From: Lutibacter sp. A80
Lineage (GTDB): Bacteria > Bacteroidota > Bacteroidia > Flavobacteriales > Flavobacteriaceae
Reading direction: 5' to 3'
Length of the DNA: 64,000 nucleotides
NCBI RefSeq assembly: GCF_022429645.1
Contig: NZ_CP092480.1
Coordinates: 3,454,501 to 3,518,500, forward strand
Position numbers and translations under genes: made by a program. Position 1 is the first letter of the stretch; each line of letters opens with the position of its first letter. Positions 27,071 through 34,883 of the stretch are shown one piece after another. The notes below the pieces were generated by a model. The model worked only from the letters and a program-made list of their open reading frames with translations. It was not told where the DNA came from and ran no database searches.

Positions 27071-27092
27071 GGTTCGAGTCCCGTCCAGACCG
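27071..27092 (+). repeat. attR of element 1 (tRNA-Asp 3' end copy)
   Basis: Identical to 22158-22179. Its last 16 bases are also the start of the 127-bp repeat shared with 33251-33377. Confidence 0.9.
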
Positions 27093-27203
27093 AAAAAAGC
27101 ATCTCAATTGAGATGCTTTTTTTATGTCTTATATTTTCTGTTTTTCAAGAATCAATCTAGATTAATATCGAATCATTCCTAATTGTTGTGTTTAGGTAAA
27201 AAT
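27077..27203 (+). repeat. 127-bp direct repeat, copy 1
   Basis: It matches 33251-33377 with no gaps and four differences by my count, all transitions. It contains the tRNA acceptor end, the original tRNA terminator and about 80 bp of flank. Confidence 0.9.
27093..27122 (+). terminator. Displaced tRNA-Asp terminator, copy 1
   Basis: AAAAAAGCATCTC pairs with GAGATGCTTTTTT over the loop AATT. The same hairpin follows the third tRNA-end copy at 33267-33296. Confidence 0.9.
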
Positions 27204-27394
27204 GGTAATATCTTATAACTTGTGTAAGTTTTAAAACTTCAAGCCAAAGTTAATCTGAGGTTTTTTATTTTATTAATATTAAATTTAAAATCTATTTCAG
27301 GTCACCTATTTTTGAAAACTTATGATTTATTAATAATGGATATAAATAGAGTTATTAATTCGTTGGCAAAATTAATAAAGACAATTATCAATAA

Positions 27395-28209
27395 TAAACA
27401 CTACAAAAGAATCTAAAGAAAAAGTTATTGTATTTACTGATGATAAAAAGGTTCAAAGAATTTTGAGAAAGGTGTTTTTAGAATTATATAACCTTCATGT
27501 TGCTATTATTAAAGGAGGTAGGCCTTCTAGCAAAATTATCACGTCAGCAAGAAGTTGATAAATTTCAAGTTCAACTTGGTTTTAATATTATTGTAATGTC
27601 TCCAATTGCAGCAGGATTTGGTTTAAACATAACAGGAGCTAATCATGTTATTCATTATACGATTATCCAATTGCGGTAGCACCAAATAAAGAATTAAATA
27701 CATTTGATATTATCCTAAATAAATTATTGGAGAATAAGTCACAATTAGCATCAAGTACATTATTTCCTTCCCAGCAAATAGAAATTAAAAATGAAGAGTT
27801 TTTAGGTGCTTTTTCTTTGGAAAAACAAAGAGTAATTACACAAAAAAAACAAGAAAAATTGAATGAAAATATTTCTTTAGATGGTTTGCAATCTTTAAGT
27901 AAAGAGGAGTTTGTAAGGGAAGTCAGTGAGTTATTGCAAAAGGAAGTGATAGATTTATTTAAAATATCAGATAATTATTATAAATCAGATATAAATAATA
28001 TGATTTATTATATTTTTAAATCTAATATGGAGCAAGGGTTACAACCTATTAATGAATTAGAAACGATGATAAAATTAGAAAATCAAACATCATCAAAAAG
28101 TTATAAAGGACAACTTATAACAAATAATAAATTTATTGAGTTAGCTAAAATGGATGCATTATCAAGAAATATTTCTATTAGAGATTTAAATAATTTAAAT
28201 AAAAATTAG
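27395..28209 (+). pseudogene. SNF2-family helicase C-terminal remnant
   Basis: Three fragments in different frames spell the C-terminal part of an SNF2-like helicase. The first is KEKVIVFTDDKKVQRILRKV. After a frameshift near 27530-27555 comes QEVDKFQ, then FNIIVMSPIAAGFGLNITGA and NHVIHYT. After a second break near 27660 the usual motif VI stretch is missing, and YPIAVAPNKELNTFDIILNK followed by LLENKSQLASSTLFPSQQIE continues into a 120-residue tail. The long open frame at 27727-28209 is therefore the end of a broken gene, not an independent protein. Helicases of this kind occur in defence and DNA-modification systems, so this may be the relic of such a locus. Nothing of the N-terminal half was recognised. 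Confidence 0.8.
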
Positions 28210-28619
28210 CTTTATAACTTAAGTGAAAAACAATTCATTTAGAAGCTATCAAAGGAGGTTTAAAAAAAGTTTAAATAGATTTGTTACAAATTGTAATTAT
28301 CTATTTTATACTTTGGTTTAAATAATATACTACAGTATTTCTTAGCAAATTATTATTTGAAGGGCAATTTGAATTTATGACTAAAATCATCGAGGTTTTT
28401 AATCTAATTCTTTAAATTTGAGACTGCTAAGCATTACCTATGAAAAAGAAACCCAATTCCACTACTTTTAATATAGATACAGGTTAAAGTATAAATAGTA
28501 ATTCGGCTATTAATTTTTATTTAGCTATGCCTCCCGTAAAAAAAAACTGTATTTACTATAAGTTATAGTAAAAATACATAACATAAGTCTATGTTAAGAT
28601 ATTATTAAAATAAATTTCT
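28210..28619. other. Gene-free stretch before the metalloprotease, two palindromes
   Basis: This is AT-rich sequence with short open frames only; no remnant could be identified. A perfect inverted repeat TTTACTATAA-G-TTATAGTAAA lies at 28552-28572, and AACATA-AGTC-TATGTT at 28580-28595. Both are within 70 bp of the protease start, so they are candidate operators or mRNA hairpins. Confidence 0.5.
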
Positions 28620-31600
28620 ATGAAAAAAATATATTATATTCAGTTAATTTGTATTCTTTTATTGAGTGTAATAGTTACTGCTCAAACCTCCGATGAACTT
28701 TGGTCAAAATCATCAGTTTTAGCAAAAAAATCTTCAAAAAAAGTAGAGAAGGAGGTATTTCCAAATGAATTTGAGGTATATACGTTAAACTTTGCCCTTT
28801 TAAAGAGTAAACTTGAAAATACTTCAAAAAGAAAAGGTGAGGTAGGGAAATCAAAAAAAATAATTAGTTTTCCAAATGGATCAGGAGAATTAGAAAGATT
28901 TGAAGTTTTTGAAGACCCACTCTTTGAAGAAAGTTTTCAGTTAAAATATCCAGATATTAGAACTTATCGAGGGAAAAGTTTAGATAAACAGGGTTCAACT
29001 GTTTGGTTTTGTGTAAATCCAATTGGCTTAAATTCTTTTATAATGGATCTTGAAAATGGTTCTATAAATATTGAACCTTATACTTCCGATAATAAATCCT
29101 ATATAATTTATAATAAGAATAGCATACCACATGCAGACTCTTTTGATTGTGGTTATGATGAATTAAATTCAAATATTATACAATCTAAATCAAAGGTGCA
29201 TTCAAAAAATGCAAATGCAAATGATGGTAATATAAGAGCATATACGCTTGTCGTGATTCCAACCGCAGAATATGCTAATTGGGCTTTAACACAGGGGTAT
29301 GAAACGCTTCCCGTAAAACATAGAGTGATTATTCAAATGGCATTAACTATCGGAGCTGTTGAATCTATTTACCGAAGAGATTTGGGAATTAAATTCAACT
29401 TGATAGATGTTACTAATATGATGTCATTTGATACAAACACTGATGGATTAACAAATGATGACAAATATAAATTACTTGAAGAAACACCTACGCGTATAAA
29501 TCAGTTTTTATCTCAATCTAATTATGACATTGGACATGTATTTGCTAAAAGTAATTTTGGTGGTGTTGCAGTTAGTGGTGTTTGCCAGCCATTTATAAAG
29601 GCTATGGGTGTTTCTGGTGCAAGCAATCCAAGTGGTTCTTATTTTGAAGGTGTAGTAGCACATGAAATTGGTCATCAGTTTGGTGCGAACCATACATTTA
29701 ATAGTAATGTAACAGGTTGTTTTGAGAATATAAATAATTCAACAGCAGTGGAGCCAGGAAGTGGTACTACTATAATGTCTTATGTTGGGAATTGTTATCC
29801 TCATAATGTGCAATCATCAAAAGATAAATACTTCCATTTAGTAAATATTAGAGAAATTTGGGATAATATAACTTCAGGAACTGGTACATGTGCAACTTTG
29901 TATTCAACAGGGAATAATCCGCCAATAATTGAAACAATACCTAATTATACAATTCCAATTTCTACACCATTTGTTTTGGAAGCAAATGTTTCAGATGCAA
30001 ATGAAGATGAATTAACTTATACTTGGGAACAACTAGATGCTGAAATAGTTAGTTCTCCACCTGTATCTACTGCAACTGGAGGGCCTGCATTTAGGTCTTT
30101 ATTTCCAAGTAGTTCATCAGTACGTTATTTTCCAAATATAAATACGGTAATAAATGGTAATTTGTCAAATACTTGGGAAGTGCTGCCTTCAGTACCTAGA
30201 ACAATGACATTTGGAGTGACTGTTAGGGATAATAATTCAGATGGTGGGCAAACAAACAGTGAAGAAACAGTAATTACTTTTGCTGAAAATTCAACTCCTT
30301 TTAAGGTTACTAGTCAATCATCTAATGTTAATTGGGAAATTGGTTCAACTCAAAATATAACTTGGGATGTTGGTAACTCAAACACTTCTCCAATTAATTG
30401 TTCTAAAGTTAATATACTATTATCAACAGATGGTGGTTATACTTTTCCTACAGTATTAGCTTCAAATGTAAATAATGATGGTTCACAAGAAATAATTGTT
30501 CCAAATGAATTAACGACTTCAGGAAGATTAAAAGTTGAAAGTGTAAATAATGTATTTTATAGTATCAATACATCAAATATTAATATCATTAATAATGACA
30601 GTGATAATGATGGAGTGTTAAATGAGAATGATCTATGTCCAAATTCACCTATTGGAGAAGTTGTAAATTCAGAAGGATGTGCTGAAAATGAAAATAAAGA
30701 AACAGGGAAGTTATGGGGTGTTGCTAATTGGGGAGGTGCTTATGGTTACGGTGTCGTATTTGAATTTGATCCTGTTACTTTAGAGTATTTTAAAAAAATA
30801 GATTTTAATGGTAGTGGAAACGGGAAATATCCAAGTGGAAGTCTTTTTCAAGCCTCAAATGGGTTGATATATGGGACAACACGAGAGGGAGGTGTTAACG
30901 ATTCTGGAGTTATATTTGAATTTGATCCAAATTCAGAAACTTATTCAAAATTAATAGATTTTAACGGTGCTGAAAAAGGAAGTTTACCTTATGGAGCAGT
31001 TATCGAAGCTTCAAATGGGAAGCTATATGGGATGACTGTGGGAGGGGGTATTTATAATAAAGGTGTTCTGTTTGAATATGATCTTAAAACAAAAATTTAT
31101 TCTAAATTAATGGATTTTGATGGGGTAAGTAAAGGTGCTCAGCCATACGGGGCTCTATTAGAAATTTCGGATGGAATATTATATGGTATGACAGAAAGAG
31201 GGGGTTTAAGTGGTTGGGGAGTAATCTTTGAATATAATATTAAGACTAATTCTTATGTGAAAAAAGTCGATTTTGATAGAGTTAGTATTGGAGGTCTTCC
31301 GAGGGGAAATCTCATTGAAGGTTTAAACAATAAGCTTTATGGGATGACGTATTTTGGGGGTGAATATAATTTAGGTATAATATTTGAATATGATATTGTC
31401 TTAAATAGTTGTGAAAAAAAAATAGATTTTAACGGTACTGAAAAAGGAAGTAGATCCTATGGTACTCTTGTTAAGGCTAATAATGGATTATTATATGGGT
31501 TGACTTATGAAGGAGGAGCGAATAATATGGGAGTTCTTTTTGAATATAATTCTATTTCAGGGAGTTATAATAAAAAGATGGATTTTAATAGAAGTATGGG

Positions 31601-33167
31601 GAGGTTAATGGAAGAGAGTCTAATGAGGTCGTCAAGTGGTAGATTGTATGGTATGACTTTAGCTGGGGGCGCTAATGATTCAGGGGTGCTTTTTGAATAT
31701 AATCCTGCAACAAATTTTTATACAAAAAAGTTTGATTTTAATGATGATACTGGAAAATACCCTTCAGGGGATGTGATTGAAATTAAAATATTTGATTCAG
31801 ATAATGACGGTATAATGAACGATATTGATTTGTGTCCAAATACACCAACAGGAGAAAGTGTAAATGAGACAGGATGTTCAGAAAGTCAGATTGATGATGA
31901 CGGAGATGGGATAATGAATGATATTGATATGTGTCCAGATACACCAATAGGAGAAGAAGTAGATGAGAGAGGTTGTTCAGAAAGTCAGCTAGATGATGAT
32001 GGAGACGGTATAATGAATGATGTTGATATTTGTCCAAATACACCAATAGGTGAAGAAGTAAATGAAACAGGTTGTTCAGAAAGTCAGCTAGATGATGATG
32101 GAGACGGTATAATGAATGATGTTGATATTTGCCCAGATACACCAATGGGAGAAGAAGTAGATGAAACTGGGTGTTCTCAAAGTCAAATAGATGATGATGG
32201 CGATGGTATAATGAATGATATTGATATTTGTCCAGGTACACCAATAGGAGAAGAAGTAGATGAGAAAGGTTGTTCAGAAAGTCAGTTAGACGATGATGAA
32301 GATGGTATAATGAACGATGTTGATATGTGTCTAGATACACCAATAGGAGAAGAAGTAGATGAGAAAGGTTGTTCAGAAAGTCAGTTAGACGATGATAAAG
32401 ACGGTATAATGAACGATGTTGATATTTGCCCAGATACACCAATAGGAGAAGGAGTAGACGCTTATGGTTGTTTATTATTGTCCTATGATAATTTCAAAAT
32501 TGAATTAACTAGTGAAACATGTCCAAATAAAAATAATGGTAAAATTATAGTCTCTGCCGAGGCTTCATATGATTATGTTGCTACAATTAATGGAATAGAT
32601 TATGATTTTACAAATAATTTAACAATCAACGATTTAGCACCAGGTAATTATGATATTAGTGTTGTAGTAATAGGGAAAACATCTAAATATAAATATACTG
32701 TTGAAATTAGCGAAGGAACAACTATTTCTGGTAAGACAAGTGTATCATCAAATAAAGCTACCATTGAAATTGAGAAAGGATCATCTCCGTATACTATTTT
32801 TAAAAATGGAAATGAACAATTTAAAACATATACTTCGTTGTTTTATGTAGATGTGCTTCCTGGGGATTTAATTGAAGTTAAAACAGCTAAAACTTGTGAA
32901 GGAACATTTTCAAAAACGATTGGTCTTTTTGAAGGAGTAGTAGCATACCCAAATCCAACAACAGGGAAATTTGAGGTTGCTGTGCCGGTTACTCGAAAAG
33001 AAGTTAAAGTTGAATTATATAACATGAACTCACAATTAATTTCCAAAGAGGTCTATCCTGTTGCTTTTGGGAAAGTGGAACTAAGTCTCGAAAATTATCC
33101 TTCTGCAACTTATTTAGTAAAGGTTTATTTAGAAACTACAATTACTCTAAAAATACTGAAAAAATAA
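28620..33167 (+). CDS. Secreted reprolysin-like metalloprotease with GloVer and thrombospondin-3 repeats, T9SS cargo
   Basis: The 1515-residue protein starts with a signal peptide (about 1-21). A pro-region follows, then an M12B-like zinc protease whose motif HEIGHQFGANH places ligands at H348, H352 and H358 with a downstream Met-turn candidate (IMSYVGN). Next are Ig-like/Fn-like domains (about 440-655) and one TSP3 repeat (about 660-690). A run of GloVer-type repeats with GxxYG and GVxFEFD units covers about 695-1050. Seven 33-residue calcium-binding TSP3 repeats (DDDGDGIMNDVDICPDTP type) follow at about 1059-1285. The C-terminal T9SS type A sorting domain (VVAYPNPTTGKFEV ... TLKILKK) predicts export and surface attachment. 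Its position between tRNA-Asp repeats marks it as island cargo. Confidence 0.9.
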   Translation: MKKIYYIQLICILLLSVIVTAQTSDELWSKSSVLAKKSSKKVEKEVFPNEFEVYTLNFALLKSKLENTSKRKGEVGKSKKIISFPNGSGELERFEVFEDPLFEESFQLKYPDIRTYRGKSLDKQGSTVWFCVNPIGLNSFIMDLENGSINIEPYTSDNKSYIIYNKNSIPHADSFDCGYDELNSNIIQSKSKVHSKNANANDGNIRAYTLVVIPTAEYANWALTQGYETLPVKHRVIIQMALTIGAVESIYRRDLGIKFNLIDVTNMMSFDTNTDGLTNDDKYKLLEETPTRINQFLSQSNYDIGHVFAKSNFGGVAVSGVCQPFIKAMGVSGASNPSGSYFEGVVAHEIGHQFGANHTFNSNVTGCFENINNSTAVEPGSGTTIMSYVGNCYPHNVQSSKDKYFHLVNIREIWDNITSGTGTCATLYSTGNNPPIIETIPNYTIPISTPFVLEANVSDANEDELTYTWEQLDAEIVSSPPVSTATGGPAFRSLFPSSSSVRYFPNINTVINGNLSNTWEVLPSVPRTMTFGVTVRDNNSDGGQTNSEETVITFAENSTPFKVTSQSSNVNWEIGSTQNITWDVGNSNTSPINCSKVNILLSTDGGYTFPTVLASNVNNDGSQEIIVPNELTTSGRLKVESVNNVFYSINTSNINIINNDSDNDGVLNENDLCPNSPIGEVVNSEGCAENENKETGKLWGVANWGGAYGYGVVFEFDPVTLEYFKKIDFNGSGNGKYPSGSLFQASNGLIYGTTREGGVNDSGVIFEFDPNSETYSKLIDFNGAEKGSLPYGAVIEASNGKLYGMTVGGGIYNKGVLFEYDLKTKIYSKLMDFDGVSKGAQPYGALLEISDGILYGMTERGGLSGWGVIFEYNIKTNSYVKKVDFDRVSIGGLPRGNLIEGLNNKLYGMTYFGGEYNLGIIFEYDIVLNSCEKKIDFNGTEKGSRSYGTLVKANNGLLYGLTYEGGANNMGVLFEYNSISGSYNKKMDFNRSMGRLMEESLMRSSSGRLYGMTLAGGANDSGVLFEYNPATNFYTKKFDFNDDTGKYPSGDVIEIKIFDSDNDGIMNDIDLCPNTPTGESVNETGCSESQIDDDGDGIMNDIDMCPDTPIGEEVDERGCSESQLDDDGDGIMNDVDICPNTPIGEEVNETGCSESQLDDDGDGIMNDVDICPDTPMGEEVDETGCSQSQIDDDGDGIMNDIDICPGTPIGEEVDEKGCSESQLDDDEDGIMNDVDMCLDTPIGEEVDEKGCSESQLDDDKDGIMNDVDICPDTPIGEGVDAYGCLLLSYDNFKIELTSETCPNKNNGKIIVSAEASYDYVATINGIDYDFTNNLTINDLAPGNYDISVVVIGKTSKYKYTVEISEGTTISGKTSVSSNKATIEIEKGSSPYTIFKNGNEQFKTYTSLFYVDVLPGDLIEVKTAKTCEGTFSKTIGLFEGVVAYPNPTTGKFEVAVPVTRKEVKVELYNMNSQLISKEVYPVAFGKVELSLENYPSATYLVKVYLETTITLKILKK
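31794..32476 (+). repeat. 99-bp tandem repeats (seven TSP3 units)
   Basis: Seven head-to-tail 99-bp units encode the TSP3 repeats of the protease. The units are nearly identical at the DNA level, especially units 2-6, which indicates recent expansion or homogenisation. Aspartates at alternating positions are calcium ligands in this family. Confidence 0.9.
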
Positions 33168-33250
33168 ATTAATACAGTACAAAAAACGGTACAAATAATA
33201 TTTTATAAATCATAAATATCAGTAAATAAGTAACTTATAAATTTTTAAAA

Positions 33251-33377
33251 AGTCCTGTCCAGACCGAAAAAAGCATCTCAATTGAGATGCTTTTTTTATG
33301 TCTTATATTTTCTGTTTTTTAGGAATCAATCTAGATTAATATCGGATCATTCCTAATTGTTGTGTTTAGGTAAAAAT
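33251..33377 (+). repeat. 127-bp direct repeat, copy 2 (outer end of island 2)
   Basis: Matches 27077-27203. It begins AGTCCTGTCCAGACCG, one base different from the tRNA end (AGTCCCGTCCAGACCG), and lacks the preceding GGTTCG of the T-arm. Confidence 0.9.
33267..33296 (+). terminator. tRNA-Asp-type terminator, outer copy
   Basis: The same AAAAAAGCATCTC / GAGATGCTTTTTT hairpin as at 27093-27122. This is probably the chromosomal position originally following tRNA-Asp, or its duplicate. Confidence 0.85.
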
Positions 33378-33944
33378 CGTGGTTAATCTAAAAAGAGAGA
33401 ATTCTACATTTTTAATACCTCTAAATTGAGTTTTAAAAGCTTTAATTGTTGCTTTAAATGATTTGTAAGTGTGTTTGTGTTTTTAGTTATAATATAGCTT
33501 AGGATTGATCTATAAATAAGTATAATTGTATTTACGATTGTGGTGAATACTTAAAAGTTTGTATTTTCTAAGTTATTAATTTCTTTGAATAGCTTTTTGG
33601 TTGTTTTATGTAACTGATTATATCGCTTCACCTGGAGATAAACTTTGTTTCCGCACAAAAAAAGGATAGTTGTTTCTTTATAAAATTTATTCGCTATTAA
33701 AATTGTTCGTATCTATTTTACTGGAGGTGTATTTCGCTCTTCAAAATAAAGGTGTATTATTTTTTTGTTTTTGATGTTCTTTATAAGATTTAAAGTGGTT
33801 GATTAAAAATTAAGGAAGAATGTGTTTTAGAAGATCTAGATAATTATCTAAAATTTAGTTTTTAAACAAAAATCATAATTTTAATTCAATTCACTTATAG
33901 CTTTTGAGATTGATCTAATTTTTGCTATTTTGTTTAGGGACATG

Positions 33945-33980
33945 AAAAAACCCTGTAAACAGTTAATTTACAGGGTTTTG
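33945..33980 (-). terminator. Intrinsic terminator of tRNA-Phe
   Basis: On the minus strand AAAACCCTGTAAA pairs with TTTACAGGGTTTT over a 7-base loop and is followed by further T residues. It begins 1 bp after the encoded CCA. Confidence 0.85.
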
Positions 33981-34056
33981 TGGTGGTACCTCCAGGAATC
34001 GAACCAGGGACACAAGGATTTTCAGTCCTTTGCTCTACCAACTGAGCTAAGGTACC
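33981..34056 (-). tRNA. tRNA-Phe (GAA)
   Basis: The 76-nt gene on the minus strand encodes CCA. The acceptor is GGTACCT / AGGTACC, the D-arm TAGCTCAGTTGGTAGAGC, the anticodon loop CTGAAAA with anticodon GAA, and the T-arm CCTGGTTCGATTCCAGG. A promoter and terminator flank it. Confidence 0.97.
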
Positions 34057-34072
34057 ATTGCCTTAGCGGGTG

Positions 34073-34105
34073 CAAATATATAAGTATTTTTTCTACTAAT
34101 CAAAA
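34073..34105 (-). promoter_or_regulatory. tRNA-Phe promoter
   Basis: On the minus strand TTTTG (34105-34101) and TATATTTG (34080-34073) are 20 bp apart. The leader CACCCGCTAAGGCAAT resembles that of tRNA-Asp. Confidence 0.8.
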
Positions 34106-34154
34106 CTTTTTTTAAAAAATCTGTCGTATTTTTGAAACTTGATTTAAAAAACAA

Positions 34155-34883
34155 ATGAATTTAATAATAGATATTGGGAATACAAGGATTAAAATTGCTG
34201 TTTTTAATAGCGACAAACTAATTTATAATGAAGTAATTACGAAGAATGAATTTGTAAATGTTACGTTAAAATTAGTTGAAAAATTTAATTGTAAAAATGC
34301 AATTATTTCTTCTGTAGGAATTTTAAAAAAAAATGAAAAAGATCAAATTAAAGCTAAAATTAATGTGATTGAGCTTAATTCTGATACCAAAATACCATTT
34401 ATAAATAATTATGGGACTCCAAAAACGCTTGGTGTTGATAGGATAGCTTTGGTGGCAGCCGCAGTTTTAAAATATAAAAATAAAAATGTTTTAATAATAG
34501 ATGCTGGAACCTGTATAACCTATGATTTTGTAACTAAAGATAAAAAATATCTTGGAGGTGCTATTTCGCCAGGAATTCAAATGCGGTATAAATCTCTTAA
34601 CACGTTTACAGAAAAGCTTCCTTTATTAAATGCTAAAGAAGGTTTGATAAGCTTAATTGGTGAATCAACAGAAACAAGTATACATTCTGGTGTAATAAAT
34701 GGCGTTATAAGTGAAATTGATAGTGTGATAGATAAGTATAGAAAAAAAAATAAAGAATTAACTATAGTTTTAACAGGAGGTGATGTTAATTTCTTGTCAA
34801 ATAAATTAAAAAATGGCATATTTGCCAATCCTATTTTTTTATTAGAAGGATTAAACACAATTTTGACCTATAATTTACAATAA
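34155..34883 (+). CDS. coaX: Type III pantothenate kinase
   Basis: CoaX phosphorylates pantothenate, the first step of coenzyme A synthesis. The 242-residue ASKHA-fold protein shows the phosphate-1 motif LIIDIGNTRIKIAVF, DRIALVAAA, the IIDAGTCITYDFV motif and GGAISPGIQMRYKSL, all typical. It has the usual length. A TATTTTTG box at 34127-34134 could be its -7 element, although the -33 side is weak, and it faces the tRNA-Phe promoter. The next gene starts on the base after its stop codon, so it heads an operon of envelope genes as in other Flavobacteriaceae. Confidence 0.95.
   Translation: MNLIIDIGNTRIKIAVFNSDKLIYNEVITKNEFVNVTLKLVEKFNCKNAIISSVGILKKNEKDQIKAKINVIELNSDTKIPFINNYGTPKTLGVDRIALVAAAVLKYKNKNVLIIDAGTCITYDFVTKDKKYLGGAISPGIQMRYKSLNTFTEKLPLLNAKEGLISLIGESTETSIHSGVINGVISEIDSVIDKYRKKNKELTIVLTGGDVNFLSNKLKNGIFANPIFLLEGLNTILTYNLQ

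Larger units (their letters stand above)
22158..27092. mobile_element. Integrative element at tRNA-Asp (about 4.9 kb)
   Basis: The element lies between two identical 22-bp copies of the tRNA-Asp T-arm/acceptor 3' end. All its genes are on the minus strand: integrase (next to attR), a 36-residue ORF, a 74-residue ORF, a gap, an excisionase-like HTH, a 127-residue hypothetical protein and a putative replication initiator. Integration regenerates an intact tRNA on the left. No relaxase, conjugation, capsid or known defence gene is visible. It therefore looks like a small replicating or mobilisable integrative element that would depend on a helper, rather than a complete phage or conjugative element. 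The gene pair nearest attR (integrase at the edge) is the standard layout. Confidence 0.85.
27093..33266. mobile_element. Second island (about 6.2 kb) downstream of tRNA-Asp
   Basis: This segment is bounded by the 127-bp direct repeats that begin within the tRNA-Asp 3' end. It contains a decayed SNF2-type helicase and a giant secreted metalloprotease, and no integrase of its own. The structure suggests an older or non-autonomous island inserted at the same tRNA, with element 1 later inserted between it and the tRNA. It could in principle be excised by recombination between the long repeats. Confidence 0.7.
33168..33944. other. Gene-free stretch holding the third tRNA-end copy
   Basis: No gene is recognised. 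It contains the second 127-bp repeat (33251-33377). The remaining 567 bp up to the tRNA-Phe terminator is AT-rich with stops in all frames, and I see no other supported feature. Confidence 0.55.

Noticed and set aside
22158-27092. Element 1 as a filamentous (inovirus-like) prophage
   Set aside because: The Rep-like protein would fit, but no Zot-like ATPase or small hydrophobic coat protein was found in any gap.
27727-28209. 160-residue ORF as an independent gene
   Set aside because: Its first codon is TTG inside a longer frame that continues SNF2 helicase sequence. It is the tail of the pseudogene.
31783-32442. 219-residue minus-strand ORF opposite the metalloprotease repeats
   Set aside because: It is the antisense of the 99-bp TSP3 repeats. 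Its repetitive Leu/His-rich sequence only mirrors the coding repeats on the plus strand.
31794-32476. Regular repeats that could be taken for a CRISPR array
   Set aside because: The 99-bp units are in-frame coding repeats without unique spacers, and no cas gene is nearby.
33930-34115. 61-residue plus-strand ORF near coaX
   Set aside because: It lies across the tRNA-Phe gene and its terminator on the other strand.
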